Shown piece by piece: positions 25,935 through 35,309 of a DNA stretch of 64,000 nucleotides (positions are counted from its first letter, which is position 1; every line of letters begins with the position of its first letter). The DNA comes from UBA2705 sp963977125 (GTDB lineage: Bacteria > Pseudomonadota > Alphaproteobacteria > Micavibrionales > Micavibrionaceae): assembly GCA_963977125.1 (NCBI GenBank), contig CAXBNJ010000004.1:62001-126000 (forward strand), read 5' to 3'. The notes beneath the pieces are model-generated. The model made no database searches. It was not told the origin of the DNA and was given only the letters and a program-made list of their open reading frames with translations. The position numbers and the translations under genes are program-made.

Positions 25935-27026
25935 ATGACATCTACCCCTAAGCTTAAGCCCGGCGTTGTATTTGGTGAAACCTATAAGCAGCTTGTTAAA
26001 GCTTGCAAAGATGGGGGCTATGCCCTGCCCGCGGTGAATATCGTCGGCACAAATTCAGTGAATGCTGTTCTAGAAGCCGCTGCAAAGAATAAATCAGATG
26101 TTATCATTCAATTATCCAATGGCGGCGCAGAGTTTTATGCCGGTCACATTGGTGACAGCTTTCAAGCTAAAGTCCTTGGCGCCGTTGCCGCTGCATTGCA
26201 TGTACACTTATTAGCGGAACATTACGGCGTTTGTGTTGTCCTACACACAGATCACGCCAATAAAAAGCTTGTCCCTTGGGTCGAAGCCTTAATTGAAGAA
26301 GGCCGCAAGCACAAAGCCAAATATGGCGTGCCGCTATTCACATCACATATGATTGATTTATCAGAAGAAGATCTTGACTATAACATTTCAGAATCAGCCC
26401 GTATCTTAACCATGCTCAATGAACTTGATATGAGCATTGAAATTGAACTTGGCTGCACAGGCGGTGAAGAAGACGGCGTGGGCAGTGATGAAATTGATGA
26501 TGCCCGTCTATACACTCAACCAAGCGAAGTTTTAGAAGCTTATGAAGCACTTACACCGCTTGGTCATTTCAGTGTCGCAGCCTCATTTGGCAACGTGCAC
26601 GGCGTTTACAAGCCTGGCAATGTTGACTTACGCCCTGATATTTTGAAAAACTCACAACTCGCCATCCAAGAAAAACACGGCCTTGCCGCAAACCCGATTG
26701 ATCTTGTCTTTCATGGTGGATCAGGCTCAGAAGAAGCAAAAATTAAAGAAGCTATTTCTTACGGCGTATTTAAAATGAACATTGATACCGATACGCAATT
26801 TGCCTTTGCTGAAGCGATTGGTGATTACGTTGAAGCCAGCCCAATGGCCTTCCGCTACCAAATCGATCCAGAAAGCGGCGAGCCTTACAAAAAGCTTTAT
26901 GATCCACGCAAATGGCTTCGTGCTGGCGAAATAAACCTCGTTAAGCGCCTTGATGAAGCTTTCGCTGTTCTTGGATCAACAGGTAAATCGCTCGCTATAG
27001 CGCATAAAGAATCAGTCGCGGCCTAA
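25935..27026 (+). CDS. fbaA: Class II fructose-bisphosphate aldolase
   Basis: A 363-residue zinc-dependent aldolase of the long (class IIA) type, which interconverts fructose 1,6-bisphosphate with DHAP and glyceraldehyde 3-phosphate. Zn ligands are in VVLHTDHANKKL, IEIELGCTGGEED holds the conserved Glu/Gly loop, and phosphate-binding loops appear in FGNVHGVYKPGNV, VFHGGSGS and KMNIDTDTQFAF. The ATG at 25935 has GAGGA nine bases upstream; a longer frame from a TTG at 25848 would add 29 non-conserved residues. It converges with epmA, the 3' ends overlapping by 4 bases. Confidence 0.96.
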   Translation: MTSTPKLKPGVVFGETYKQLVKACKDGGYALPAVNIVGTNSVNAVLEAAAKNKSDVIIQLSNGGAEFYAGHIGDSFQAKVLGAVAAALHVHLLAEHYGVCVVLHTDHANKKLVPWVEALIEEGRKHKAKYGVPLFTSHMIDLSEEDLDYNISESARILTMLNELDMSIEIELGCTGGEEDGVGSDEIDDARLYTQPSEVLEAYEALTPLGHFSVAASFGNVHGVYKPGNVDLRPDILKNSQLAIQEKHGLAANPIDLVFHGGSGSEEAKIKEAISYGVFKMNIDTDTQFAFAEAIGDYVEASPMAFRYQIDPESGEPYKKLYDPRKWLRAGEINLVKRLDEAFAVLGSTGKSLAIAHKESVAA

Positions 27027-28051
27027 TAAAACGAGAGATCCACAGGATGCCACAGCACATCATTTATGTGCTGTGCACCCGTGGCAAGCATCACCAAACG
27101 ATCAATCCCAAGCGCAATACCGCTACATCTGGGCAAGCCCTGCTCTAATGCAGCTATAAAAGCCTCGTCAACGGGATAACGTTCGCCATAGAGTGCGTCT
27201 TTAGCGTTCATCTCACCCACGAAGCGTTCACGCTGCTCGACTGGGTCAGTGAGCTCGCCAAAGCCATTGGCCAATTCAACACCGGCAATATAAATCTCAA
27301 AACGTTCCGCATAATTAGGGTTATTAGGGCTGATTTGCGCCAATGCTGCCATGCATTTTGGATAATCATATAAAATACTCGGCGCAGCCATGCCTAAATG
27401 CGGCTCTATATATTCAAGCATGACACGATGAAATATATCATCCCAGCGATCATCATCACTTACATGCAGGCCTTTAGCACGCACAGCCTCTTTAAATAAA
27501 TCAATATTATCGAGATACGAATCAAGGTCCAAATCTGCATAAAGCGTAAAAGCCTGTGCGATTGAAATCTTCTGCCAGTCTTGCATGACATTAACCTCAT
27601 GCCCTTGCCATGAAAAACGCTCAACGCCTATCGTTTGCGCGCAGTTTTGTATTAAATCGCGCGCTTCATCCATAAGCTCAGTATAGCTCAGATCCGTATT
27701 ATACCATTCAATCATCGTGAATTCAGGGCTATGCAGCTTCGTATCATCTGCATTTCGAAAGACATGACAAATTTGATAGATTTGCGTACAGCCCGCAGAC
27801 AGCAATTTCTTCATGCCAAATTCAGGACTGGTGTGTAAATATAAACTCTGCTTGTCTTTAAGCGATATATCTTTATATTGCGTTGCGAAAGCGTGGATAT
27901 GTGTATCCATGCACGGACTAATTTGCAAAATCGGAGTCTCTACTTCCATATATTCACGCGCATCGAAAAAATGCCGAATTGCCCGAATAATGCTCTGTCG
28001 TTGCTTAAGCGTAGTGATTTTAGCGTTAAATGTTGTTTTTTTGAAAAACAT
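27023..28051 (-). CDS. epmA: EF-P (R)-beta-lysine ligase EpmA (PoxA/GenX/YjeA)
   Basis: A 342-residue class II lysyl-tRNA-synthetase-like enzyme without an anticodon-binding domain. Class II motifs are visible: VETPILQ (motif 1), CHVFRNAD then HSPEFTMIEWY (motif 2), and CSGIALGIDRLVML (motif 3). GVELANGFGEL is the substrate-binding segment. EpmA attaches beta-lysine to EF-P; efp lies at 13844-14410 with the accepting Lys33. The ATG at 28051 is chosen (GAGGA eight bases upstream); a TTG at 28066 is the alternative. The aminomutase EpmB is not in the window. Divergent from rpmE. Confidence 0.93.
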   Translation of the reverse strand: MFFKKTTFNAKITTLKQRQSIIRAIRHFFDAREYMEVETPILQISPCMDTHIHAFATQYKDISLKDKQSLYLHTSPEFGMKKLLSAGCTQIYQICHVFRNADDTKLHSPEFTMIEWYNTDLSYTELMDEARDLIQNCAQTIGVERFSWQGHEVNVMQDWQKISIAQAFTLYADLDLDSYLDNIDLFKEAVRAKGLHVSDDDRWDDIFHRVMLEYIEPHLGMAAPSILYDYPKCMAALAQISPNNPNYAERFEIYIAGVELANGFGELTDPVEQRERFVGEMNAKDALYGERYPVDEAFIAALEQGLPRCSGIALGIDRLVMLATGAQHINDVLWHPVDLSFY

Positions 28052-28114
28052 CCTTGCAATCCTCAAGTGAATTATGTAGAAACGAGTTCGGAATTTATAC
28101 TAGGAGCGAAGATA

Positions 28115-28345
28115 ATGAAAGCTGATATTCACCCTGACTACCATGAAATCACAATTGTGCAAACAGATGGTACAGAGTACAAAACTAAATCTACTTGGGG
28201 CAAAGAAGGCGATATCATGCGTCTTGATACTGACCCACTTACTCACCCTGCTTGGCAAGGTGGCACGCATAAAGTTGTTGAAAAAGGACAACTGGACAAA
28301 TTTGAGAACCGTTACGGTAATCTATTTGGCGGCGCTAAAGAATAG
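28115..28345 (+). CDS. rpmE: 50S ribosomal protein L31 (zinc-independent form)
   Basis: A 76-residue L31 beginning MKADIHPDYHEI, with the diagnostic TDGTEYKTKSTWG and DPLTHPAWQGG motifs. It has no cysteine, so it is the form without the Zn-ribbon. The start at 28115 has a TAGGAG ribosome binding site. An intrinsic terminator follows at 28402, so it is probably monocistronic. Confidence 0.96.
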   Translation: MKADIHPDYHEITIVQTDGTEYKTKSTWGKEGDIMRLDTDPLTHPAWQGGTHKVVEKGQLDKFENRYGNLFGGAKE

Positions 28346-28401
28346 TTTTAAGGCAACTTAAACTACATAAATTACAATTTGGCTTTATGGCCAGTTAAAT
28401 C

Positions 28402-28436
28402 ACAGCCGAGGCTTAATTGCCATCGGCTGTTTTTTG
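28402..28436 (+). terminator. rpmE terminator
   Basis: An 8-bp stem (ACAGCCGA at 28402-28409, TCGGCTGT at 28423-28430) with a 13-base loop is followed by a run of T. It lies 56 bases after the rpmE stop. The 140 bases between it and the next gene show no other feature. Confidence 0.8.
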
Positions 28437-28579
28437 TATTTATTCCAATCATTTTTACTCATTTGCGTCCCATGGACTTAACTTGTTGCGGCTGTAAAAA
28501 TATAAAAATCTTTATAGCTTAACTTAATTTAAAGATTTGTGATGCATTATGGCAAGGCAAACAAGGATGGGATAAACTT

Positions 28580-29164
28580 ATGGGTATGTTAGATTTTCTT
28601 AAAGAAAAAGTCGTCAGTGGCTTTGTCAAAGACAGCTTTGATGAAATAAAAAAGGAAGCCGGCAAACTAGGCCTTGAAGTTAATATTGAGGGGCAAGAAG
28701 ATGTCGCTGAATTTGCTGTACAAGTTAATAATGATATAGAAGCGCAAGACAAAGAAATTCAAATGCGCGTAGGAACCTCCTTAAGTGAAACCTTTTCAAA
28801 AGCCATCGTCTTTTCTATGACAGCGGCTGCTCTTGACAATACAGAAGTGAAATTAAAAGAAGCTAATGAGCAAGGAGACGAAGCTAAAATTGATGAACTG
28901 GGCGAGCTAAAAGACACCCTAGAAGATGAGCTCGAAGATATGGAAGAAGACATCCTTGATGACTACCGTAATCTTGAAGGTAATTTGGATCTTGAAGCCG
29001 TACATGTGCAACGCAATCACGATGGAAACGGAAACTTGTCTAGCGTTGAAGTCACTGTAGGTATAGAAAATACAAACAATGGTGAAGAACTTGAAATGAC
29101 CACTGAAATTGAACTTGACCAAAGCAAAAACATCAACAAAGTAAACGTGAATTTCGACATATAA
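28580..29164 (+). CDS. Acidic protein of unknown function
   Basis: A 194-residue protein I do not recognise. It has no signal peptide and no membrane segment. The N terminus is amphipathic (MLDFLKEKVVSGFVKDSF). The middle is a strongly acidic helix (LGELKDTLEDELEDMEEDILDDY), and the C-terminal half looks like beta strands rich in Val, Glu and Asn (SSVEVTVGIENTNNGEELEM). It is flanked by an intrinsic terminator upstream and a converging gene downstream, so it is a single-gene unit. The ribosome binding site is weak (GGGAT). Confidence 0.65.
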   Translation: MGMLDFLKEKVVSGFVKDSFDEIKKEAGKLGLEVNIEGQEDVAEFAVQVNNDIEAQDKEIQMRVGTSLSETFSKAIVFSMTAAALDNTEVKLKEANEQGDEAKIDELGELKDTLEDELEDMEEDILDDYRNLEGNLDLEAVHVQRNHDGNGNLSSVEVTVGIENTNNGEELEMTTEIELDQSKNINKVNVNFDI

Positions 29165-29200
29165 CTCGATTAACTCGGTGCATAAAGACTGCCCGCAATA

Positions 29201-30403
29201 TTAATCAGCCCATAACGCCATGGCATAAGCCAAACATGTGGTTTGATCTGGCGTAAAGTCACTATCCAACCACCATAATTCAGTCGCTCTCAATATATCC
29301 CCCATGGCTTTGCTTGGCTTAAGCCCTTCGGCAATCAAAGCGGCGCCATCTAGGGGGAATACTGGCGCAGGCCAATCAGCCATGCGCGCCTGTAACCGGC
29401 TTAACGCTTCCCCTGTTATCTCATCACGCACCACCATAGACAAAGCCGCCTGTATCAACGCTTCGTGGCTATAAAAATACAGCACATAATCAAGTGAATG
29501 CTTGGGATACTCTGCGCGCGCTTCACTGATGTTTTTAACAGCTTTCAGCATTTTATTACTAAGCTTGAGATGTTTTTTTGCTGTGTTCACTGCGCCGCCG
29601 CAAATCACATAAAGCCGCCCATTATAATCAACAGCATCATGGGCTGTTTGCTGCGTGCATAAAGCATCTAAATAGCGACACTCATCAGACAGCCATGCGA
29701 GCGGTGGAAGTTGACGGAGCTGTTCTATGGCGGCTTGTGGCGCCGTAGACTTTAATATCTTGAGAATCTCATCTGTAATGCGCTCAGGCGACACATGAGA
29801 TAGTCCCGCTGATTCTTCTGCGAATATCGCCAATATTTCAGAATCTAAGGGCGTGTTATAGCGTGATGTGAATCGAAAATAACGCAAAATCCGTAAATAA
29901 TCCTCTTTGATTCGCGCCCGCGCATCACCAATAAAAGTGATTTTCACGGCTTCTAAATCTTTAACGCCCTCACCTGTCGGGTCATAAACCTGACCATCCA
30001 GATCCATCAACAAGCTATTTAAAGTAAAATCACGACGATTTGCGTCTTCTTGCCAATCGGTTGAGAACTCAACAACCGCATGACGGCCATCTGTGGCGAC
30101 GTCTTTACGCAATGTGGTTATTTCAAAGCTATATGCACCGCATAAAGCCGTAACCGTGCCATGATCTATACCTGTGGGGAAAACTTTTATATCGGCGCGC
30201 TTAAGCGCAGCCATGACCGCGTCAGGTTTTAGCGGCGTGGCGACATCATAATCAGCGCTTTGTATGCCATAAAGCGCATCTCGCACGCAGCCTCCAACGA
30301 ATAAGCATTGATCATCCAAAGCCGCAAAAACACGGCGCGTCTCATCGGCACGCAGCCACTCTGGGCAGTCTATTTTTTTCGCGATAGAAAGATCAATCTG
30401 CAT
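29201..30403 (-). CDS. cca: CCA-adding tRNA nucleotidyltransferase / poly(A) polymerase family
   Basis: A 400-residue class II nucleotidyltransferase. GGCVRD (residues about 38-43) and DYDVAT with the two catalytic Asp are present, followed by the RRDFTLNSLLMD motif and RILRYFRFTSRY of the neck domain. It would build or repair the 3' CCA end of tRNAs. The C-terminal third is all-helical and lacks an HD domain. Divergent from the moxR operon, a common alphaproteobacterial neighbour. Confidence 0.93.
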   Translation of the reverse strand: MQIDLSIAKKIDCPEWLRADETRRVFAALDDQCLFVGGCVRDALYGIQSADYDVATPLKPDAVMAALKRADIKVFPTGIDHGTVTALCGAYSFEITTLRKDVATDGRHAVVEFSTDWQEDANRRDFTLNSLLMDLDGQVYDPTGEGVKDLEAVKITFIGDARARIKEDYLRILRYFRFTSRYNTPLDSEILAIFAEESAGLSHVSPERITDEILKILKSTAPQAAIEQLRQLPPLAWLSDECRYLDALCTQQTAHDAVDYNGRLYVICGGAVNTAKKHLKLSNKMLKAVKNISEARAEYPKHSLDYVLYFYSHEALIQAALSMVVRDEITGEALSRLQARMADWPAPVFPLDGAALIAEGLKPSKAMGDILRATELWWLDSDFTPDQTTCLAYAMALWAD

Positions 30404-30507
30404 AACTCAACACTTTACCTTATTGCTTATCAACATTATGGTCTTAATATACTAAAATTCAACTCATGACATTAATTATAGTTATTTAGGGGCGATAAGC
30501 GATTAAC

Positions 30508-31515
30508 ATGCAAAAAAAACAGCCAGCCAAGCCACAAGAAACAGACTTCCAAAAACAAGTCACAACCGCATCAATCAAACTGCAAAAAGTTAAAAAGCAG
30601 CTGAGTAGCGTTATTTTAGGGCAAGATCATGTGATTGACCTGACCTTAAGCGCCATTGCCTGCGGCGGTCATGTTATTTTACTCGGCGTTCCGGGGCTAG
30701 CGAAAACCAAGCTTGTTGATACGATTGGCCATATAATGGGCATGGATACAGGGCGCATACAATGTACGCCAGACTTAATGCCTGCGGATATTATCGGCTC
30801 TGAAATCCTTGAAGAAGATGAAAAAGGCAAACGCCATTTCTCTTTTGTTAAAGGTCCTGTCTTTGCACAGCTTTTAATGGCGGATGAAATTAACCGCGCA
30901 AGCCCACGCACCCAGTCAGCCTTGCTACAAGCCATGCAAGAACATCAAGTGACCATCGCAGGCAAAACATATGATTTACCTGAGCCGTTTTATGTTCTGG
31001 CCACGCAAAACCCACTGGAACAAGAAGGCACATACCCATTGCCTGAAGCACAATTAGATCGCTTCATGATGGAAATTCAAATTGATTACCCTGATATTGA
31101 TTCAGAGCGCGCCCTTGTGCTTGCAACAACGACAAATATTAAACAAAAACTCGATGTTGTTATCACGCCGAAGGACTTGCTTGAGATACAAGCCACCGTC
31201 AAAAACATGCCTTTGGCTGAAAGCGTTCTTGAAACAATACTCAATCTTGTGCGCAATGCCCGCCCAGAGACAACATCACAGCAAATAATTAAAGATTACG
31301 TGGTTTGGGCCCCAGGTCCGCGCGCAACGCAATCTTTATCCCTCGCCATACGTGCACATGCGCTGATTCACGGGCGTGAGATTGCGACAAATGAAGATAT
31401 TCGTGCTTTAGCGCATCCAATATTACGTCATCGCATGAGCCTAAATGCCCGCGCTCTATCCGATGGCGTTAGCATTGAAGACGTTATCAGCCATCTGGTT
31501 GAGACATTCTGTTAA
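30508..31515 (+). CDS. MoxR family AAA+ ATPase
   Basis: A 335-residue AAA+ chaperone of the MoxR family. Walker A is GVPGLAKT, Walker B LMADEINRASPRTQSALLQAM, sensor 1 VLATQNPLEQEGTYPLPEAQLDRFM, and the C-terminal lid carries GPRATQSL. MoxR ATPases act with von Willebrand factor A proteins encoded in the same operon to mature or activate partners. First gene of a four-gene run: DUF58 follows after 30 bases. Confidence 0.94.
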   Translation: MQKKQPAKPQETDFQKQVTTASIKLQKVKKQLSSVILGQDHVIDLTLSAIACGGHVILLGVPGLAKTKLVDTIGHIMGMDTGRIQCTPDLMPADIIGSEILEEDEKGKRHFSFVKGPVFAQLLMADEINRASPRTQSALLQAMQEHQVTIAGKTYDLPEPFYVLATQNPLEQEGTYPLPEAQLDRFMMEIQIDYPDIDSERALVLATTTNIKQKLDVVITPKDLLEIQATVKNMPLAESVLETILNLVRNARPETTSQQIIKDYVVWAPGPRATQSLSLAIRAHALIHGREIATNEDIRALAHPILRHRMSLNARALSDGVSIEDVISHLVETFC

Positions 31516-31545
31516 TTTAAGCAAACTATAAGGATTCCCCACATA

Positions 31546-32505
31546 GTGGCTTTGCGCAGCTTCATACCCGCTAGCTTGAAAAAAGCACAAGACTTCACCC
31601 CTGAGTATATAATGCTCTGCGCGGAGAACGCTTTGCATGCGAGCCCTGATTTTCATGGTGTGTTGGCTAATCATAATTCCACTTATTTAAGTGGCGGCCC
31701 GCATTTGCAAAGACGCGCGGGTAGCGGCACAGAATTCTGGCAATATCGCGAATATCGTGAAGGTGATGCGGCCCATACGATTGATTGGCGTAAATCAGCA
31801 CGCAGCGAGACTCATTATGTACGTGAGCGCGAATGGGAAAAAGCACAAACTGTTTCTCTATGGCTATCAAACGCGCCTGATATGCAGTTTAAGCATAAGA
31901 AAAGCGCCTTGAGTAAATATCACTATGGCGCAATTCTCACTTATATTGCCGCGGCAAAATTCCTCCATGGTGGTGAGCGCCTTAGCCTGCTTGGTAGCCC
32001 TATTCAAAACCGTCAATCTGCTGCAAGCCTGCATGAGCTCGGCGCTTATCTTGCCCATCAAGATGTCACTGATAAGCAGACGGAGCAATCAGCCCTAAAA
32101 ACCGCGCAGCACAGTATACCCATTTTACTGGCTGACTTTTGGGATGAACCAGAGCAGCTCAATAAACAGCTGGCTGAACTGAACACCCAAAACCATGCAG
32201 GCCTATTGATCCAAATCGTTGACCCTGCCGAATTAAGCCTGCCGTATAAAGGCCGCGTTTTACTTGATAGCGCTAACACAGAGTCTCGCGATCAGCTCAA
32301 TACGAGCAAATTCACGATTAACAAGATTGAAAATATACGCGCCGAGTATTGCACACGCGTTAAAGACCATTGCTATATGATCGCGCGCATTGCCGCGAAA
32401 CAAGGCTATCGGTCTTTATGCATCAGCACGGACACTGATTTTGCACAGGCCACGCGCGCTATTTATACCGCCCTTGCTGCCCATAAACAGATTAAGGGGC
32501 GCTGA
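31546..32505 (+). CDS. DUF58 domain protein (vWA-like partner of MoxR)
   Basis: A 319-residue cytoplasmic protein of the DUF58 family. The signature GSGTEFWQYREYREGDAAHTIDWRKSAR near residue 70 is unmistakable. Downstream the fold is vWA-like but with incomplete metal-site residues. Translation starts at GTG 31546 with AAGGA upstream. In known MoxR-DUF58 operons the pair is linked to envelope or stress functions; no specific role can be read here. Confidence 0.9.
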   Translation: MALRSFIPASLKKAQDFTPEYIMLCAENALHASPDFHGVLANHNSTYLSGGPHLQRRAGSGTEFWQYREYREGDAAHTIDWRKSARSETHYVREREWEKAQTVSLWLSNAPDMQFKHKKSALSKYHYGAILTYIAAAKFLHGGERLSLLGSPIQNRQSAASLHELGAYLAHQDVTDKQTEQSALKTAQHSIPILLADFWDEPEQLNKQLAELNTQNHAGLLIQIVDPAELSLPYKGRVLLDSANTESRDQLNTSKFTINKIENIRAEYCTRVKDHCYMIARIAAKQGYRSLCISTDTDFAQATRAIYTALAAHKQIKGR

Positions 32506-32507
32506 TT

Positions 32508-35309
32508 ATGAACTTTGTTGCACAGCTCACTTTTCTTAACCCTGTGGCTCTTTGGGCTTTATGCGCCCTGCCTGTACTCTGGTTTTTGTTTAGAGCTATT
32601 CCACCAGCTCCAACGCCTTTAAGCCTGCCTACGGCGCGGTTCCTCAAAGAACTCCATGTTGAAGAATCGACTAAAGCAAGCCTGCCTTGGTGGTTAAAAC
32701 TCTTGCGCATGGCTCTATTCGCCGTAATTATACTGGCTGCGAGCGCCCCGTATCTCGCGCCCAAAACAGAACAGATCATTTCCGGTGATGCGCTCGCCAT
32801 AATCATTGAAAATAGCTGGGCCGCTGCGCCCCATGCGCAATTACAAAAAGATAAAGCCTTATCATTGGTCGCATTGGCTGAGCAGCAAAAAAAGAACGTC
32901 ATTATACTGCGCGCTATACCGTCTCATGAAAAACAAAATGCCATTAGCTTACACACGCCTTATGAAGCACGTAATATCATCGATAAGATAGAAACTTACC
33001 CATGGAAGGGCGATCATTCCGCCCTATTGGCTGACATAGACAAACAAGCGGCTATTTTAAAACAAGCCAGCATATTCCACTGGCTTGGTCACGGTTATAA
33101 TGACGGCGATATTGGCCGCGTTATTGATGCATTAAGCGCCTTTGGTGACGTTATTTATTATGAGATTCCGAGCAATACAAACGCCTTATTACTTAAAGCG
33201 CCGCAAAATAAGACCTCGAAACAAAGCTATAAAGCTGTGCAGATCGACGGCCATTCTGGACGGCAGAGTAAATCACTCAATCTTTTTGCCAAAGATAGCT
33301 TTGATAAGAATCTGGGCTTTATCTCACTTAAAGACTTAAAAAACAATGCTGATGCCGATATATCAGAGCTCTGGGATGTTGTTGACACAAGCAAAAATGC
33401 CCCCGCATATCTGCAAGTTGGGTATAGTAAACATGCAGGTTCTGTATGGGTATTGCCGCAAAATATATTAAAACAACGCGTCGGCATATTGGCCAATAGC
33501 GCCACGGTTGATAATGAAACACCGCCGCTTATTCAGTCAATTTATTACATCAGCAAAGCCGTTGAAGGCAAAGCCCCTTATACGATTAATCGCCTAAAAG
33601 CCCTGCAAGAATGGGGCGCGAGCCTGATTATTGTGCCTGAAAACTACATTTTATCACCCAGTGATATTAGCGCCCTTGAGATCTGGGTGAATCAAGGCGG
33701 TACGCTTTTACGTTTCCCCCCTGAAAAATCAGGGCTTAACAGCTCACATGCTTTAATGCCCCTTGAGTTATTAGATGATGAACGCTCCATTGCTGGACGC
33801 TTAGACTGGCAAGAGCCTTTAACCATTGGCAAGATTCCTGAAGAAAGCCCCTTACAAGGCCTTGGCGAAGATAGTGAGCTGAAAATACGCCGTCAGGTTC
33901 TGGCCGCACCAAGCGCCAATAGCGAGGGCACAAGCTGGGCGCTCGCCAGTGATGGCACGCCGCTGATTAGCGCCGCATCAATGGGGGCTGGCCGCATTAT
34001 TCTTATTCACACGCAGGCTAAACCGGGTTGGTCAAACTTACCACTTACAGGATTTTTTATTAATGCTCTTCATCGCATAATTGACCTGTCTACAGGCGCA
34101 CATATTATGGTTGATCGCGCCGATGATAACGCCGCATTAAAGGGGGCTGAATTCGCCGCCTATAAGGTTATTAATGCCCAAGGTGAACTTGTTGATCCCC
34201 CTCTTAATCTTGCCGCTCAGCCCTATCAGACATTAAAAAGCGCCGCGCTTTCCCATCAATTTTGGCCCGGTATTTACCGCACAAAAAACGCTGAGCTTAT
34301 CATTAATCTTGGCGATAAAATATCAGCCATTCAAACGGTCAATACAGCCGCCCTTAATGCAAAAACAAAAGAATACACCCTTGATAGCGCAACCAATTTA
34401 TTACCCTATTTGATTATCGCCGCCTTCTTTTTGTTCATTCTTGAATGGTTCAGCACAGCTATATTAACCGGGCTTACCGCCCCGCGTTTAAAATTGGGCA
34501 TGGCTTTATTATGCAGCTTGGGTACATTAGCCAGCTTCGGCCTTACACAAAGCGCCGCCGCACAAAGCGCGCAAGATGACGTATCCCGTGCCAATACCCT
34601 AAATCTCGCATTTGTAAAAACCACAAACCCCATAACCAATGCCATGGCCGAGCGCGGCCTTGAATACGTCGCCACAGCTTTAAATATTCGCACCTCACTT
34701 GCAGACGTTCAAGTCGTTGGCGTGGATCTTGAAGACGATTCTTTGGCCTTTTATCCGCTGCTTTACTGGCCATTTGGCACCGAGCTTATTAGCGACGAGG
34801 CCTTCACTGCCCTTAATAAATATATTAATAGCGGCGGCATGTTATTTATTGACCTTAGAAATGGCCGCAGCTTAGACAGCGCCTTATATAGCAGTAATAG
34901 TAATTTAACCGCACTTGGTAATAAGCTCGCCGTACCGCCGCTCTCAAAACTGCCCAAGGATCACGTCTTACGCAAAAGCTATTACTTGCTGACAAAAGAT
35001 AATATTGCAGGGCGCTATACTGGCGGTGATATCTGGCTTGATACGGGCGGTCAATCATCAAGCGATTCATCGGAACAAGTCTCGGCAAATACGCAATATG
35101 TGGCCTCTTTGTTAATTGGTTCAAATGATTGGATCGGCCTATGGTCTGATCAAGGGGCTGATGTCTATAAGCGCGAACAAGCCCTTAGATTCGCTATAAA
35201 CTTAGTTATGTACGCCTTAACGGGCACCTATAAGCAAGATCAAGTCCACACCAAAGCCATATTGGATCGCCTAAACCTACGTCAACAAAAACTGAGGTTA
35301 CGGCCATGA
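32508..35309 (+). CDS. Large membrane protein with BatA-like N terminus and DUF4159
   Basis: A 933-residue protein. It begins with the BatA N-terminal membrane module (FLNPVALWALCALPVLWFLF and a second helix near residues 65-80). A long extracytoplasmic region follows, with a segment resembling glutamine-amidotransferase-like domains (LEIWVNQGGTLLRFPP). Around residues 625-660 there are further membrane helices (YLIIAAFFLFILEWF). The C-terminal 220 residues match DUF4159 (LNLAFVKTTNPITNAMAERGLEYVA onward, then GGMLFIDLRNG). It starts 2 bases after the DUF58 gene and overlaps the next gene by 4 bases. Confidence 0.87.
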   Translation: MNFVAQLTFLNPVALWALCALPVLWFLFRAIPPAPTPLSLPTARFLKELHVEESTKASLPWWLKLLRMALFAVIILAASAPYLAPKTEQIISGDALAIIIENSWAAAPHAQLQKDKALSLVALAEQQKKNVIILRAIPSHEKQNAISLHTPYEARNIIDKIETYPWKGDHSALLADIDKQAAILKQASIFHWLGHGYNDGDIGRVIDALSAFGDVIYYEIPSNTNALLLKAPQNKTSKQSYKAVQIDGHSGRQSKSLNLFAKDSFDKNLGFISLKDLKNNADADISELWDVVDTSKNAPAYLQVGYSKHAGSVWVLPQNILKQRVGILANSATVDNETPPLIQSIYYISKAVEGKAPYTINRLKALQEWGASLIIVPENYILSPSDISALEIWVNQGGTLLRFPPEKSGLNSSHALMPLELLDDERSIAGRLDWQEPLTIGKIPEESPLQGLGEDSELKIRRQVLAAPSANSEGTSWALASDGTPLISAASMGAGRIILIHTQAKPGWSNLPLTGFFINALHRIIDLSTGAHIMVDRADDNAALKGAEFAAYKVINAQGELVDPPLNLAAQPYQTLKSAALSHQFWPGIYRTKNAELIINLGDKISAIQTVNTAALNAKTKEYTLDSATNLLPYLIIAAFFLFILEWFSTAILTGLTAPRLKLGMALLCSLGTLASFGLTQSAAAQSAQDDVSRANTLNLAFVKTTNPITNAMAERGLEYVATALNIRTSLADVQVVGVDLEDDSLAFYPLLYWPFGTELISDEAFTALNKYINSGGMLFIDLRNGRSLDSALYSSNSNLTALGNKLAVPPLSKLPKDHVLRKSYYLLTKDNIAGRYTGGDIWLDTGGQSSSDSSEQVSANTQYVASLLIGSNDWIGLWSDQGADVYKREQALRFAINLVMYALTGTYKQDQVHTKAILDRLNLRQQKLRLRP

